64,000 nt of DNA from Thermomonas aquatica (GTDB taxonomy: Bacteria; Pseudomonadota; Gammaproteobacteria; Xanthomonadales; Xanthomonadaceae). Below are positions 8,890 through 18,464 of the stretch, in pieces. Both the position numbers and the translations under genes were made by a program. Location of the stretch: assembly GCF_006337105.1 (NCBI RefSeq), contig NZ_CP040871.1:1302001-1366000 (forward strand), written 5' to 3'. Every line of letters starts with the position of its first letter. Position 1 is the stretch's first letter. Under the pieces are notes generated by a model, which saw only the letters and a list, made by a program, of their open reading frames with translations, ran no database searches and was not told where the DNA came from.

Positions 8890-9423
8890 ATGACCAGCCA
8901 CGAATACGATCCCGACGACAATTTCGGCCACGCCTTCCATGCACAGCACGGCGTGGACGACGACGACGCGCTGGAGGCGGTGGCCTGGCAGTTCCTGCTG
9001 CTGGTCAACCCGGACGACGAGGACGCGGCGCTGCAGCAGTTCGCCGCCTTCCAACTGGCGCTGGACGAAGCCGGCGGCGACGCCGACCCGGTGCCGCTGC
9101 TGCGCGACGCGATCGACTGGAAGGCCGGCTTCCACGTCGGCGAAGTCGACGCGCAGGCGCTGATGGAGGCGCTGGACGAACTGGCCGGGCGCTGGCGCCT
9201 GCACATCGACTGGGCGCTGGACGACGACGCCCGCGAGCTGCCCGACACGTCGGAATTGCTGCAGACCGCCTTCGCCCAGCTGCGCGAGCGCCATTACTGC
9301 CTGTGGACGATGGAGACCGGCGAACCCACGCTGGCCGGCTGGATCACCCACGAGCGCGACATGGAGGCGATGCAACTGGTCGCCAGCGCCTTGGGCATGC
9401 CGGCCCGGCCCGGCGCCGGCTGA
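8890..9423 (+). CDS. conserved hypothetical protein (DUF6630-like)
   Basis: A 177-residue acidic cytosolic protein without signal peptide or membrane segment. It is rich in Asp and Glu and contains the segments DWKAGFHVGEVDAQALM and WRLHIDWALDDDA, which resemble the DUF6630 group. That assignment is from memory of the family and is tentative. It is divergent from yaeQ, and its end is followed by a bidirectional terminator shared with speD. Confidence 0.6.
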   Translation: MTSHEYDPDDNFGHAFHAQHGVDDDDALEAVAWQFLLLVNPDDEDAALQQFAAFQLALDEAGGDADPVPLLRDAIDWKAGFHVGEVDAQALMEALDELAGRWRLHIDWALDDDARELPDTSELLQTAFAQLRERHYCLWTMETGEPTLAGWITHERDMEAMQLVASALGMPARPGAG

Positions 9424-9430
9424 GCCCCGC

Positions 9431-9463
9431 AACGAAAAAGCCGGCTTGCGCCGGCTCTTCGTC
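9431..9463. terminator. bidirectional intrinsic terminator
   Basis: The stem AGCCGGC (9439-9445) pairs with GCCGGCT (9450-9456) around a TTGC loop. An A-run lies on one side and a T-rich tract on the other, between the convergent hypothetical gene and speD. Confidence 0.75.
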
Positions 9464-9479
9464 ATCGGGATGCAGGTGG

Positions 9480-10271
9480 TCAGTCGACCAGGTTGCGCCC
9501 GTGGTAGAGCTCTTCGATCTCGCGCTTCAGCCGCGCCTCGATCTTCATCCGGTCCTTGAACGACAGGTTCTTCGCCTTCTCCTCGAACAGGTAGGTGTCG
9601 AGGTCGAATTCCTTCATGTGCATCTTGGTGTGGAAGATGTTCTCCTGGTAGACGTTGACGTCGAGCATCTCGTAGCGCGACTTCACGTTCTTGGCCAGGT
9701 AGTCCTGGATCGAATTGATCTTGTGGTCGATGAAGTGCTTGCGGCCCTTCACGTCGCGGGTGAAGCCGCGCACGCGGTAGTCCATCACCACGATGTCGCT
9801 TTCCAGCGACTCGATCAGGTAGTTCAGCGCCTTCAGCGGCGAGATCACCCCGCAGGTCGACACGTCGATGTCGGCGCGGAAGGTGGCGATGCCGTTGTCC
9901 GGGTGGGTTTCCGGATAGGTGTGCACGGTGATGTGCGACTTGTCCAGGTGCGCGACCACCGCGTCGGAGATCACGCCCTTGGCGTCGGCCTTGTCGACCA
10001 CCGGCTGCTCGGAGATCAGGATCGTCACCGAGGCGCCCTGCGGGTCGTAGTCCTGGCGCGCGATGTTGAGGATGTTGGCGCCGATGATCTCCGCCACGTC
10101 GGTGAGGATCTGGGTCAGGCGGTCGGCGTTGTATTCCTCGTCGATGTACTCGATGTAGCGCCGGCGCTCGTCCTCGGAGGCGGCATAGCACACGTCGTAG
10201 ATGTTGAACGACAGCGACTTGGTGAGGTTGTTGAAGCCTTGCAGCTTCAGGCGCGGCAGCGGTTTGACCAC
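9480..10271 (-). CDS. speD: adenosylmethionine decarboxylase
   Basis: A 263-residue pyruvoyl enzyme that decarboxylates S-adenosylmethionine to supply aminopropyl groups for spermidine. Autocleavage is expected at Lys111-Ser112 in [15 protein letters not shown], with Ser112 becoming the pyruvoyl group. Cys140 in [10 protein letters not shown] fits the catalytic cysteine. The length matches the long proteobacterial SpeD class. The start is GTG at 10271 ([20 protein letters not shown]). It is divergent from clp over 126 bp. Confidence 0.93.
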   Translation of the reverse strand: MVKPLPRLKLQGFNNLTKSLSFNIYDVCYAASEDERRRYIEYIDEEYNADRLTQILTDVAEIIGANILNIARQDYDPQGASVTILISEQPVVDKADAKGVISDAVVAHLDKSHITVHTYPETHPDNGIATFRADIDVSTCGVISPLKALNYLIESLESDIVVMDYRVRGFTRDVKGRKHFIDHKINSIQDYLAKNVKSRYEMLDVNVYQENIFHTKMHMKEFDLDTYLFEEKAKNLSFKDRMKIEARLKREIEELYHGRNLVD

Positions 10272-10397
10272 GGCGGTGAGTTCCGGAAGGCACGAACAGG
10301 GCCGCGATTATGCGGCAAAGCGCCGGCCGGCGCGTGCGCGGGGTTTGCCCCCCACCGCGGATCGGCCTACAGTGCGGGCGAAACCTGCCGAGACGCC

Positions 10398-11078
10398 ATG
10401 AGCGCCACTTTCGCCAAACCGACCCCGCCGCGGATCGCCAACCCCCTGGGCGCGGACCCGGCCACCATCGAGCGCTTCATCGCGCATTGCCATCGCCGCA
10501 AGTACCCGGCGCGGACCGATGTGTTCCGCCCCGGCGACCCGGCCGGCACCCTGTACTACATCATTTCCGGCTCGGTCAGCATCATCGCCGGCGAGGAAGA
10601 CGGCCGCGAGCTGGTGCTGGGCTACATCGGCCCCGGCGAATTCGTCGGCGAGATGGGCCTGTTCGTGGAAACCGAGCAGCGCGGGGTCGCCCTGCGCACC
10701 CGCACCGTCTGCGAACTGGCGGAGATCGGCTACGACCGCCTGCAGCTGCTGCTGACCACCCAGGCCAACGACGCCGCGCGCCTGCTGTATTCGATCGGCG
10801 CGCAGATCAGCCAGCGCCTGATGCACACCAGCCGCAAGGCCGGCCGCCTGGCCTTCCTCGACGTCAGCGACCGCATCTACCGCACCCTGTTCGACCTGGC
10901 CAAGGAACCGGAGGCGATGAGCCACCCGCAGGGCACCCAGCTGCGCGTCTCGCGGCAGGAGCTGGCCCGCCTGGTCGGCTGCTCGCGCGAGATGGCCGGG
11001 CGCGTGCTGAAGAAGCTGCAGGCCGACGGCAAGCTGCACGCGCGCGGCAAGACCGTGGTCGTGTACGGCACGCGCTAG
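10398..11078 (+). CDS. clp: Clp, CRP-family global transcriptional regulator
   Basis: A 226-residue CRP/FNR-family regulator. Residues about 30-125 form a cyclic-nucleotide-binding beta-roll (PGDPAGTLYYIISGSVSII, then GPGEFVGEMGLF). Residues about 160-220 form the winged HTH (RQELARLVGCSREMAGRVLK). In Xanthomonas the orthologue Clp binds DNA by default and is released by cyclic di-GMP, controlling virulence and extracellular enzymes. That behaviour is knowledge of the family, not visible here. The start is ATG at 10398, the end of a 126-bp region shared with speD. Confidence 0.92.
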   Translation: MSATFAKPTPPRIANPLGADPATIERFIAHCHRRKYPARTDVFRPGDPAGTLYYIISGSVSIIAGEEDGRELVLGYIGPGEFVGEMGLFVETEQRGVALRTRTVCELAEIGYDRLQLLLTTQANDAARLLYSIGAQISQRLMHTSRKAGRLAFLDVSDRIYRTLFDLAKEPEAMSHPQGTQLRVSRQELARLVGCSREMAGRVLKKLQADGKLHARGKTVVVYGTR

Positions 11079-11121
11079 GACGAGACCGCCGGATGACGCC
11101 TGCGCAAAGGGGATCGACCGC

Positions 11122-11589
11122 ATGAGCCGCGCCTTCTCGACCGGCCACCATCCCCTGGGCACCGACCTGCGCATCGCGGTCATCGCCGATGCCGACGATG
11201 TCGCCCGCCTGCTCAGCGACCTCGGCTATCCCTGCGAGACCGACGAGGCGGTCGAACGCATCTCGGTCATCGCCGACAACGACCGCCAGGCGCTGGTGGT
11301 GGCCCGCCGCGACGGCGCGGTGGTCGGCCTGATCGCGCTGGACTTCATGTACTACCTGCCGCTGGGCACCACCACCTGCCGGGTCACCGCGCTGGTGGTC
11401 ACCCCGACCGCGCAGGGCCTGGGCATCGGCCGCGCCCTGCTCAAGGAAGCCGAACGCCGCGCCCGCGTGGGCGGCGCCGCACGCATCGAACTGACCAGCG
11501 GCGCGCAACGCACCGAGGCGCACGCCTTCTATCGCGCCTGCGGCTACAAGGACAGTTCGGTGCGTTTCGTGAAACTGCTTGGAGCCTGA
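11122..11589 (+). CDS. GNAT family N-acetyltransferase
   Basis: A 155-residue acetyl-CoA-dependent acyltransferase. The acetyl-CoA pyrophosphate loop is visible as VVTPTAQGLGIGRALLKEAE (Q/RxxGxG/A type). The C-terminal segment AHAFYRACGYKDSSVRFVK is the usual GNAT end. The substrate is unknown. It sits 43 bp after clp and is followed one base later by the zinc-ribbon gene, so the three may be co-transcribed. Confidence 0.85.
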   Translation: MSRAFSTGHHPLGTDLRIAVIADADDVARLLSDLGYPCETDEAVERISVIADNDRQALVVARRDGAVVGLIALDFMYYLPLGTTTCRVTALVVTPTAQGLGIGRALLKEAERRARVGGAARIELTSGAQRTEAHAFYRACGYKDSSVRFVKLLGA

Positions 11590-11590
11590 G

Positions 11591-11977
11591 ATGCCGAACG
11601 ACGCCACCCTCCCCGAGGCGCTGACCTGCCCGAAGTGCCAAGCGCAGATGCGCATCCAGCGCTATCCGGAGAACGATGCCTACCGCTGCGAGGGCTGCAG
11701 GGGCCTGTGGCTGCCGTTGATGGCGCACGAGCAGCTGGAGGAACGGGCGGAGCAGATCGATCCCGAGCAGTACCGGGGTTCGTCCGGCCCGGAACCGCGC
11801 ACGCTGATGTGCCCGCAATGCGAATTCGTGCCGCTGATCCGGATGGTGGACGTCGAACAGCCCGACCTGCATTTCGAAAGCTGCAAGGAATGCTACGGCC
11901 GCTACTACGACGCCGGCGAATTCCGCCAGGTCAGCGAGGACCCTTCGTTCCTGGAACGCCTGTTCGGCCGCGATTGA
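11591..11977 (+). CDS. double zinc-ribbon (zf-TFIIB type) protein
   Basis: A 128-residue protein with two zinc-ribbon units: CPKCQAQM...CEGCRGLW near residues 14-36, and CPQCEFVP...CKECYGRYYDAGE near residues 77-110. Each has the CxxC-x(n)-CxxC layout of the TFIIB-type bacterial zinc-ribbon family. Function is unknown. The ATG lies one base after the GNAT stop, so translation is probably coupled. It is convergent with the HAD gene, with stop codons directly abutting. Confidence 0.8.
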   Translation: MPNDATLPEALTCPKCQAQMRIQRYPENDAYRCEGCRGLWLPLMAHEQLEERAEQIDPEQYRGSSGPEPRTLMCPQCEFVPLIRMVDVEQPDLHFESCKECYGRYYDAGEFRQVSEDPSFLERLFGRD

Positions 11978-12694
11978 TCAGGCGGCCGGATCGCCGCCCC
12001 GCCCCGGGCAGCCCCAGTTGAGGATCGGCGTGCCGGCCGGCAGCACCCGGCGGAACATCGCCACCCGCTTCGCCTTCGGATTCACCACCACCGGCTTGCG
12101 CGCGGCCTGCAGCAGCGGCAGGTCGGCGCTGCTGTCGCTGTAGGCGGCGGCCACCGGCTGGGTATAGCCGGCCTCGCGCAGCATGGTCATCTTCATCGCG
12201 TGGTGGCAGTGGCGGAGCGCGCCGAGCGCGCCGAATTTCGGCCCGACCAGGGTGCCGACCACCGGCACGTCCTCGTGGGCGACGAAGGCCAGGATCGCGC
12301 GCGCCAGTTCCGGCGGCGCGCCGGTGGCGACGACGACGCGGTCGCCGGCTTCGCGATGCTTGTGCAGGACATCCAGGGCCAGCGGCAGCAGGCGCGCCTT
12401 GATCGCCTGCGCATGGGTTTCGATATAGCGGTCGATCAATGCATCGAGGTCGCGCCGACGGTGGATTCCGATGGTGCCGATCCACACGAACACCGAGATC
12501 CCGGCGCGGCGCGTCGGCAGCCAGGCCACCATCGGCCCGGCGACAGGCGCCGCGAGCAGCGCCAGCAACTGCCGCCACCAGGCGCGGTCGAGCAGCCACT
12601 TGAACAGGTGGCTGCCGGAATCGCCGTCGTACAGGGTGTGGTCGAAGTCGAACACCACCAGCGGCGCATCGACGCGCGGCCCCGGGTAGCTCAT
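11978..12694 (-). CDS. HAD-superfamily (class IB) phosphatase
   Basis: A 238-residue HAD phosphohydrolase. Motif I is [14 protein letters not shown] (nucleophile Asp near residue 16), a threonine in [10 protein letters not shown] gives motif II, and [10 protein letters not shown] is motif IV. Between motifs lies an uncharged cap with [20 protein letters not shown]. The family includes SerB-like phosphatases and lysophospholipid phosphatases; the substrate cannot be read. The start ATG overlaps the trpC stop in an ATGA, so it is translationally coupled to trpC. Confidence 0.8.
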   Translation of the reverse strand: MSYPGPRVDAPLVVFDFDHTLYDGDSGSHLFKWLLDRAWWRQLLALLAAPVAGPMVAWLPTRRAGISVFVWIGTIGIHRRRDLDALIDRYIETHAQAIKARLLPLALDVLHKHREAGDRVVVATGAPPELARAILAFVAHEDVPVVGTLVGPKFGALGALRHCHHAMKMTMLREAGYTQPVAAAYSDSSADLPLLQAARKPVVVNPKAKRVAMFRRVLPAGTPILNWGCPGRGGDPAA

Positions 12695-13482
12695 GCGGCG
12701 AACAACGCGCGCAGCGCCGCGCCCGGATCGGGCTGGCGCATGAAGGCCTCGCCGACCAGGAAGGCGTCGACCGCGTTGTCGCGCATCAGCGCCACGTCGG
12801 CGCGGCCGAGGATGCCGCTCTCGGTGACCAGCACGCGGTCCGCCGGCACCATCGGCTTCAGCGCCAGCGTGGTCTGCAGCGAGACGTCGAAGGTCTTCAG
12901 GTTGCGGTTGTTGATGCCGAGCAGGCGCGCCGGCACCGGCAGCGCGCGTTCGAGCTCGTCCAGGTCGTGCACTTCCACCAGCACGTCCACGCCCAGCTCG
13001 CCGGCGATGAAGGCGTATTCGGCCAGTTGCACGTCGTCCAGCGCGGCGGCGATCAGCAGCACGCAATCGGCGCCGAGCACGCGCGATTCGTACAGCTGCC
13101 AGGCATCGACGATGAAGTCCTTGCGCAGCACCGGCAGCGCGCAGGCATCGCGCGCGGCGACCAGGTACTCGTCCGCGCCCTGGAAGAAATCGATGTCGGT
13201 CAGCACCGACAAACAGGCCGCGCCGCCGGCTTCGTAGCTGCGCGCGATGGCGGCGGGATCGAAGTCGGCGCGGATCACGCCCTTGGACGGGCTGGCCTTC
13301 TTCACCTCGGCGATCACCGCGGCATCGCCGGCGGCGATCTTCGCCGCGACCGCATCGGCGAAGCCGCGCAGCGGCGGCGCGGAGGCCGCGCGCGCCTTCA
13401 GTTCGAACAGCGAGACGCGCTCGCGGCGTGCGGCGACTTCGTCGCGCTTGCGGGCCAGGATGGTGTCGAGGATGGTGCTCAT
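12691..13482 (-). CDS. trpC: indole-3-glycerol phosphate synthase
   Basis: A 263-residue (beta/alpha)8-barrel enzyme converting carboxyphenylaminodeoxyribulose phosphate to indole-3-glycerol phosphate in tryptophan synthesis. Signature elements include [15 protein letters not shown] (catalytic Lys), [23 protein letters not shown] and [12 protein letters not shown]. It is monofunctional, without a fused TrpF. Its start overlaps the monooxygenase stop and its stop overlaps the HAD start, both by ATGA. trpG and trpD are on the same strand but about 7 kb upstream, separated by cyanophycin genes. Confidence 0.95.
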   Translation of the reverse strand: MSTILDTILARKRDEVAARRERVSLFELKARAASAPPLRGFADAVAAKIAAGDAAVIAEVKKASPSKGVIRADFDPAAIARSYEAGGAACLSVLTDIDFFQGADEYLVAARDACALPVLRKDFIVDAWQLYESRVLGADCVLLIAAALDDVQLAEYAFIAGELGVDVLVEVHDLDELERALPVPARLLGINNRNLKTFDVSLQTTLALKPMVPADRVLVTESGILGRADVALMRDNAVDAFLVGEAFMRQPDPGAALRALFAA

Positions 13483-13823
13483 CGCGGTTGCGGCTTCCTG
13501 TAGGCGCGCTCGACTTTCGCCACGCGCAGTTCGAAGTGGTCGTACCAATGCGTGCGCCCGTGGGCGCGGGTGGCGGCGTGTTCGGCCTGGTGCTTCCAGG
13601 CGCCGATCGCGGCTTCGCTGGCCCAGTAGGACACGGTGATGCCGAAGCCGTCCGCGCCGCGCGCGCCTTCCACGCCCAGATAACCCGGCTGCTGCGCGGC
13701 CAGCGCCAGCATGCGCGACGCCGCGGCCTGGTAGCCCGCCTCGTCCTCGCCGTTGCGCAGCGAGGAGAAGATCACCGCGAAGTACGGCGGTGGCGGCAGG
13801 TCGGCGAAACGATGATCCGGCAT
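13479..13823 (-). CDS. ABM-domain (antibiotic biosynthesis monooxygenase-like) protein
   Basis: A 114-residue dimeric alpha/beta-barrel protein of the ABM family (YgiN/heme-degrading monooxygenase type). The segment [23 protein letters not shown] (as [10 protein letters not shown], then GITVSYW) is typical. Members bind quinones, heme or other hydrophobic ligands, and no specific role can be read. It is coupled to trpC by an ATGA overlap, an arrangement seen in related genomes. Confidence 0.78.
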   Translation of the reverse strand: MPDHRFADLPPPPYFAVIFSSLRNGEDEAGYQAAASRMLALAAQQPGYLGVEGARGADGFGITVSYWASEAAIGAWKHQAEHAATRAHGRTHWYDHFELRVAKVERAYRKPQPR

Positions 13824-13866
13824 GGGACGGGACGGCGCGGGGGTGCGCCATTCTAGTCGAGCCGGC

Positions 13867-15639
13867 TCAGTCTTCCGGCAGCCGCTGGCCCGCGCGCCAG
13901 CCCTCGGCCTGCAGGCGATCCAGCAGGGCCACCACCGCGTCGCGGCGTTCCGGCTCGTGGATCGGCAGCACCAGCAGGTCGCCGGGACGCGCCCATTGCA
14001 GCGCCTCGCGCGCGGCCTGCGCCTCGTCCAGGCAGACCGGCAGCGCGGCGGCCTCCATCCCGGCGGCGCGCAGCGCGCCGAACAGGATCGCCGCCACCTC
14101 GCCGGAGGCGCGGCCGCGCAGGTAGTCGCCGCCGATGTCCTTCAGCCACACGCGATCCGGCTGCGCCTCCGCGGCGACCGCCGCCAGCGCGCGGAAATCG
14201 TCTTCCAGGCGGTTGCCGGCATGCCCCAGCAACAGGGCCAGCCGGCCGTTGCCGCGCAGGCCGTCGGCGACCTGCAGCAGGCCGCGCAGGCCGTCCGGGT
14301 TGTGCGCGTAGTCCAGCAGCACTTCGACATTGCCCAGGGTCCAGCGCTGCAGGCGCCCGGGGTTGTCCGCATGGCTCGCGCCGAAGCGCGCCAGCACCGC
14401 GGCGACGGTGGCCGGCGCGATGCCGAGCGCGGATGCCGCCAGCGATGCCGCGGCGATGTTGGCGATGTTGTAGCGCGCGCTGCCGCCGAGGGTGAGCGGC
14501 ATGTCGGCGATGGCGCCGAGGTCGTGTTCGCTGCCATCCAGCGAGAGCACCAGGCGACCCTCGCGCACGCCGCAGGCAAGCGCGCCACGCGCCAGCGCAT
14601 CTTCGAGCGCCAGCGCGAACCAGCCGATCATCGATTTGCCGGTGGCTGCGGCATGCCGCACCAGCAACGGATCATCGGCGTTCAGCACCAGCAAGCCATC
14701 CGCGGCCAGCGACTTCGCGACCACCAGCTTGACCGCGGCGATGTCGTCCAGCGTGTGCACGCCGTATTCGCCGAAATGGTCGGCGCTGACGTTGGTGACC
14801 ACGGCGACGCGCGCATCGTTCGCCACCAGCCCGCGCCGCAGCAGGCCGCCGCGCGCGGTTTCCAGCACCGCCGCCTGCACCCGCGCATCGCGCAACACGG
14901 TGCGCGCGCCGACCGGGCCGGAATAGTCGCCGGCCTCGACGCGTTCGCCGTCGATGAACAGGCCATCGGTGCTGCTGTAGCCGGCGCGCAGGCCGTGCGC
15001 GCGCAGCATCGCGGCGAGCAGGCGCACGGTGGTGGTCTTGCCGTTGGAGCCGGTGACCACGGCTTTCGGGATCGCGCGCAAACGCGTCCACGGCACGGCA
15101 TCGATGGCGGGCAATGCGTCCAGCGGCCAAGCATGCGCGGCTTCGCCTTCGCCGATGGACAGCGCCTCGTCGTCGGCGTGCGCGGGAACGCCATGCGCGC
15201 GCGCGGCCTCGACCAACGCGGCCATCGCCGGCTTGGCTTCCGCATCGGCCAAGGCGCGCAACTGGCGCAGCGCGTCTTCATCGTCGAAATGGGCGACATG
15301 CGGACGCGGCGATTCGCCGTCTTCATCGACCGGCGCGTCGCTCGCACGCATGCCGAGCGCGGAGAACAGCGCCCATTCGTTGGCCTCTGCGGCGATGTAG
15401 AGCTGGTCGAGCGGCGCCTCGAACGCGAGCGACGCGCCGCTCGCGTGTTCGCGCACGAACAGCGCGCCATCCGGCCAAGCCAGTGCCTTGCGCACGCGCG
15501 CGATGTTGTCGCGCCAGCGCTGCAAGGCCGCGGCATCGAACACCAGGCCCGGCGCGGTTTCCAGTGCCGCGCCGGTGCCGTCGAAATACAGGTTGGCGCC
15601 GGTCAACCGGCGCGAATCCTCGAACGGTTCGCCGCTCAA
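13867..15639 (-). CDS. Mur ligase family protein, CphA paralogue without ATP-grasp domain
   Basis: A 590-residue Mur-ligase-type protein. Residues 1-190 are a non-catalytic N-terminal region starting around SRRLTGANLYFDG. The ATP-binding loop VVTGSNGKTTT lies at residues 194-204, followed by SADHFGEYG and DYAHNPDGL, typical Mur ligase motifs. No ATP-grasp domain is visible, unlike in the neighbouring CphA. The start is a TTG at 15639 that overlaps the cphA stop as TTGA, so it is translationally coupled. It probably acts with CphA on cyanophycin or a related aspartate/arginine polymer; the exact reaction is inferred from context. Confidence 0.8.
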   Translation of the reverse strand: MSGEPFEDSRRLTGANLYFDGTGAALETAPGLVFDAAALQRWRDNIARVRKALAWPDGALFVREHASGASLAFEAPLDQLYIAAEANEWALFSALGMRASDAPVDEDGESPRPHVAHFDDEDALRQLRALADAEAKPAMAALVEAARAHGVPAHADDEALSIGEGEAAHAWPLDALPAIDAVPWTRLRAIPKAVVTGSNGKTTTVRLLAAMLRAHGLRAGYSSTDGLFIDGERVEAGDYSGPVGARTVLRDARVQAAVLETARGGLLRRGLVANDARVAVVTNVSADHFGEYGVHTLDDIAAVKLVVAKSLAADGLLVLNADDPLLVRHAAATGKSMIGWFALALEDALARGALACGVREGRLVLSLDGSEHDLGAIADMPLTLGGSARYNIANIAAASLAASALGIAPATVAAVLARFGASHADNPGRLQRWTLGNVEVLLDYAHNPDGLRGLLQVADGLRGNGRLALLLGHAGNRLEDDFRALAAVAAEAQPDRVWLKDIGGDYLRGRASGEVAAILFGALRAAGMEAAALPVCLDEAQAAREALQWARPGDLLVLPIHEPERRDAVVALLDRLQAEGWRAGQRLPED

Positions 15640-18416
15640 TCGCTTTCCTCGCGCTCGAAGCGCAGGCCGCGTTCGTCGCGCACCACGCCTTCCATCGCCG
15701 CCACCAGCTGTTCGTCCAGCGTGGTTTCGAGCTGGGGCACTTCCGCGCGCGGCGCCGCCTTCGGCATGTCGCCGTCCGGCTTGAAGCGGATGATCTGCTT
15801 CCAGCTGCGGGTCAGCGCGTCGGCGAACACCAGCAGCAGGTCGCCGGGCTGGCCCATGCGCAGCGCGGCATCGATCGCCTGCTGCTCGTCCGGGATCACG
15901 GTGATCGCGCTTTCCTCCACGCCGGCCGCCTGCAGCGCCTTGGCGATGATCCGCGGCACCTCGTCGCCGTCGCGGCCGCGCAGGGAATCGTCGCGGCGGC
16001 AGACGTAATGGTCGAACTTGCCGGCCAGCACCCTGGCGATCTCGCGCAGGTCCTCGTCGCGGCGGTCGCCGGGGCCGGCCACCACCACGATCCGGCGGCT
16101 GGCATCGAGCCGCTGCGCCAGGTCGGCCATCACGCCGACCGCGTGCGCGTTGTGCGCGTAGTCCATCACCACCTTGAACGGATGCTCGTTGTACACGTTC
16201 ATCCGCCCCGGGGCCTGGAAGAAGGTGGTGTCGAAAGTGCGCAGGCCGTGGCGGATGGCGTCCAGCTTGATGCCCAGCGAGAAGGCCATCGCCGCCGCGA
16301 CCATCGCGTTCTGCACGTTGTGCAAGGCGCGCCCCTCCAGCGTGGCCGGGACCAGGTGCGTCCACATCAGCGGGATGTGGCTGCCCTTGTCGTACAGGGT
16401 GATCATGTGGCCGTTGACGCCCTGCTCCAGCGCGCAGGCGCGGCCGCCGGCGCGGATGTGCTCGCGCACCAGCGGATGCGAGGGGTTCATCGTCACGTAG
16501 CAGATGACCTTGGCATCGGTATACGCCGACATCTTCAGCACGTTCGGATCGTCGGCGTTGAGCACCGCGCATTCGCGGGCCACTTCGACCACGATCCGCT
16601 TGACCTCGGCCAGTTGCTCGAGGGTGTCGATGCCCTTCATGCCCAGGTGGTCGGAGGCGACGTTGATCACCGCGCCGACGTCGACCCCGTCCACGCCCAT
16701 GCCGGCGCGCACCAGCCCGCCGCGCGCGGTTTCCAGCACGGCGAAATCGATCTGCGGGTCCGCCAGCACCATCCGCGCCGACACCGGCCCGGTCATGTCG
16801 CCTTCCACCGTGCGCTGGCCGTCGATGTAGACGCCGTCGGTGGTAGTCAGGCCCGGCGTGTAGCCGGCCATCTTGGCGATGTGCGCCAGCATGCGCGCGG
16901 TGGTGGTCTTGCCGTTGGTGCCGGTCACCGCGGCGATCGGCACGCGGCTTGGCGCGCCGGCCGGGAACAGCATGTCGATGACCGGACCGGCGGCGTCGCG
17001 CGGGGTGCCTTCGCTGGGCGCGATGTGCATGCGGAAGCCGGGCGCCGCGTTCACCTCGCAGATGCCGCCGCCGATCGACTTGTAGCTTTCGGCGATGTTC
17101 GTGCTGAGGAAGTCCACGCCGCCGACGTCCAGCCCGATCGCGCGCACCGCGCGTTCGGCCATCGCCCGGTTGTCGGGATGGATGATGTCGGTGACGTCGG
17201 TCGCGGTGCCGCCGGTGGAGAGGTTGGCGGTGGAACGCAGCGGCACCACTTCATCGGCTTTCGGGATCGAATCGGCGGTGTAGCCGGCGCGCTCCAGCAT
17301 CAGCTCGGCCTCGCGGTCCAGCTTGAGCTTGGTCAGCACCTTCTCGTGGCCGACGCCGCGGCGCGGATCGCTGTTCACGATCTCGACCAGTTCCGCCACC
17401 GTGCGCTTGCCGTCGCCGACCACGTGGCCGGGCGTGCGCCGGGTCGCCGCGACCAGCTCGCCGTTGACCACCAGCAGGCGATGGTCGTCGCCGGCCAGGT
17501 AGGTCTCCACGATCACCGAACGCGAATGCTCGCGCGCGGCCTCGAAACCGGCGCGGATCTCGTCCTCGTCGCTGACGTTGATGGTGATGCCGCGGCCATG
17601 GTTGCCGTTGTACGGCTTAAGCACGACGCCGCCGCCGAGGCGACGCGCGGCGCGCACCGCCTCCGATGCGCTGGTCACCAGGTGCTGCTGCGGCACCGGC
17701 AGGCCGAGCGAGGCCAGGATCTTGTTGGTCTCTTCCTTGTCGCTGGCCAGTTCCACCGCGATATGCGGGGTGCGCCCGGTGACGGTGGCCTGGATGCGCT
17801 GCTGGTACTTGCCGTGGCCGAGCTGCACCAGCGACTGTTCGTTGAGGCGCAGCCATGGGATGCCGCGGTCCACCGCCGCCTTCACCAGCGAGGCGGTCGA
17901 CGGCCCCAGCGCACGGCGTTGCGCATAGCGGATGAAGCCGTCGCGCTCCACTTCCCAGTCCCACGAATCGTCGGTGGCGCTGCGCAATTCCGCAGGCAAC
18001 AGCGAATCGAGCAGCTTCAGCGCCAGCTCGCCGGCGGCGATGCCCTCCTCGCGCTGTGCGTATTCGTAGACCACCGAATACACGCCGGGGCGGTCGTCGG
18101 AGATGCTGCGGGTCTTGCCGAAGGTCACGTCCTCGCCGGCGACGTTCTGCAGCTCGATGGCGACGTGTTCCAGCACGTGGCCCAGCCAGGTGCCCTCGCC
18201 CTCGCGCATGCGGCGGATGAAGCCGCCGGGCTCGCGGTACGAGCAGCCGTGCTCGGCCAGGCCCGGCAGCGCCGCGACCAGCGCATCCACGAACGCGGGG
18301 CCCAGCTTGGCGGTGGGCCATTGCTCCAGCGCGCCGAGGTCGAGCTCGAGGCGGATGACCGGGAACTTCGCGTACTGCGAGGGCCCCACGTAGACATTGC
18401 GACTCAGGATCCGCAT
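15636..18416 (-). CDS. cphA: cyanophycin synthetase
   Basis: A 926-residue enzyme that builds the storage polymer cyanophycin (multi-L-arginyl-poly-L-aspartate) in two ATP-dependent steps. Residues 1-160 are the N-terminal domain. Residues about 225-470 form the ATP-grasp domain that adds arginine (GGGVVLKPYNGNHGRG, then ICEVNAAPGFRMH). Residues about 490-926 form the Mur ligase-like domain that adds aspartate, with P-loop VTGTNGKTTT (498-507) and MDYAHNAHAVG. The length is typical. It is followed by its ATP-grasp-less paralogue through a 4-bp overlap and preceded by cyanophycinase 48 bp upstream. Confidence 0.95.
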   Translation of the reverse strand: MRILSRNVYVGPSQYAKFPVIRLELDLGALEQWPTAKLGPAFVDALVAALPGLAEHGCSYREPGGFIRRMREGEGTWLGHVLEHVAIELQNVAGEDVTFGKTRSISDDRPGVYSVVYEYAQREEGIAAGELALKLLDSLLPAELRSATDDSWDWEVERDGFIRYAQRRALGPSTASLVKAAVDRGIPWLRLNEQSLVQLGHGKYQQRIQATVTGRTPHIAVELASDKEETNKILASLGLPVPQQHLVTSASEAVRAARRLGGGVVLKPYNGNHGRGITINVSDEDEIRAGFEAAREHSRSVIVETYLAGDDHRLLVVNGELVAATRRTPGHVVGDGKRTVAELVEIVNSDPRRGVGHEKVLTKLKLDREAELMLERAGYTADSIPKADEVVPLRSTANLSTGGTATDVTDIIHPDNRAMAERAVRAIGLDVGGVDFLSTNIAESYKSIGGGICEVNAAPGFRMHIAPSEGTPRDAAGPVIDMLFPAGAPSRVPIAAVTGTNGKTTTARMLAHIAKMAGYTPGLTTTDGVYIDGQRTVEGDMTGPVSARMVLADPQIDFAVLETARGGLVRAGMGVDGVDVGAVINVASDHLGMKGIDTLEQLAEVKRIVVEVARECAVLNADDPNVLKMSAYTDAKVICYVTMNPSHPLVREHIRAGGRACALEQGVNGHMITLYDKGSHIPLMWTHLVPATLEGRALHNVQNAMVAAAMAFSLGIKLDAIRHGLRTFDTTFFQAPGRMNVYNEHPFKVVMDYAHNAHAVGVMADLAQRLDASRRIVVVAGPGDRRDEDLREIARVLAGKFDHYVCRRDDSLRGRDGDEVPRIIAKALQAAGVEESAITVIPDEQQAIDAALRMGQPGDLLLVFADALTRSWKQIIRFKPDGDMPKAAPRAEVPQLETTLDEQLVAAMEGVVRDERGLRFEREESD

Positions 18417-18464
18417 CGATAGCCCCTTGCTCGATTCTTCGTGTTGTTCAGCGTGCGACGACGA

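Noticed and set aside
8581..10293. Very long open frame antisense/out of frame over speD and its neighbours
   Set aside because: A shadow of speD and the adjacent genes caused by high GC; speD motifs are intact in the chosen frame.
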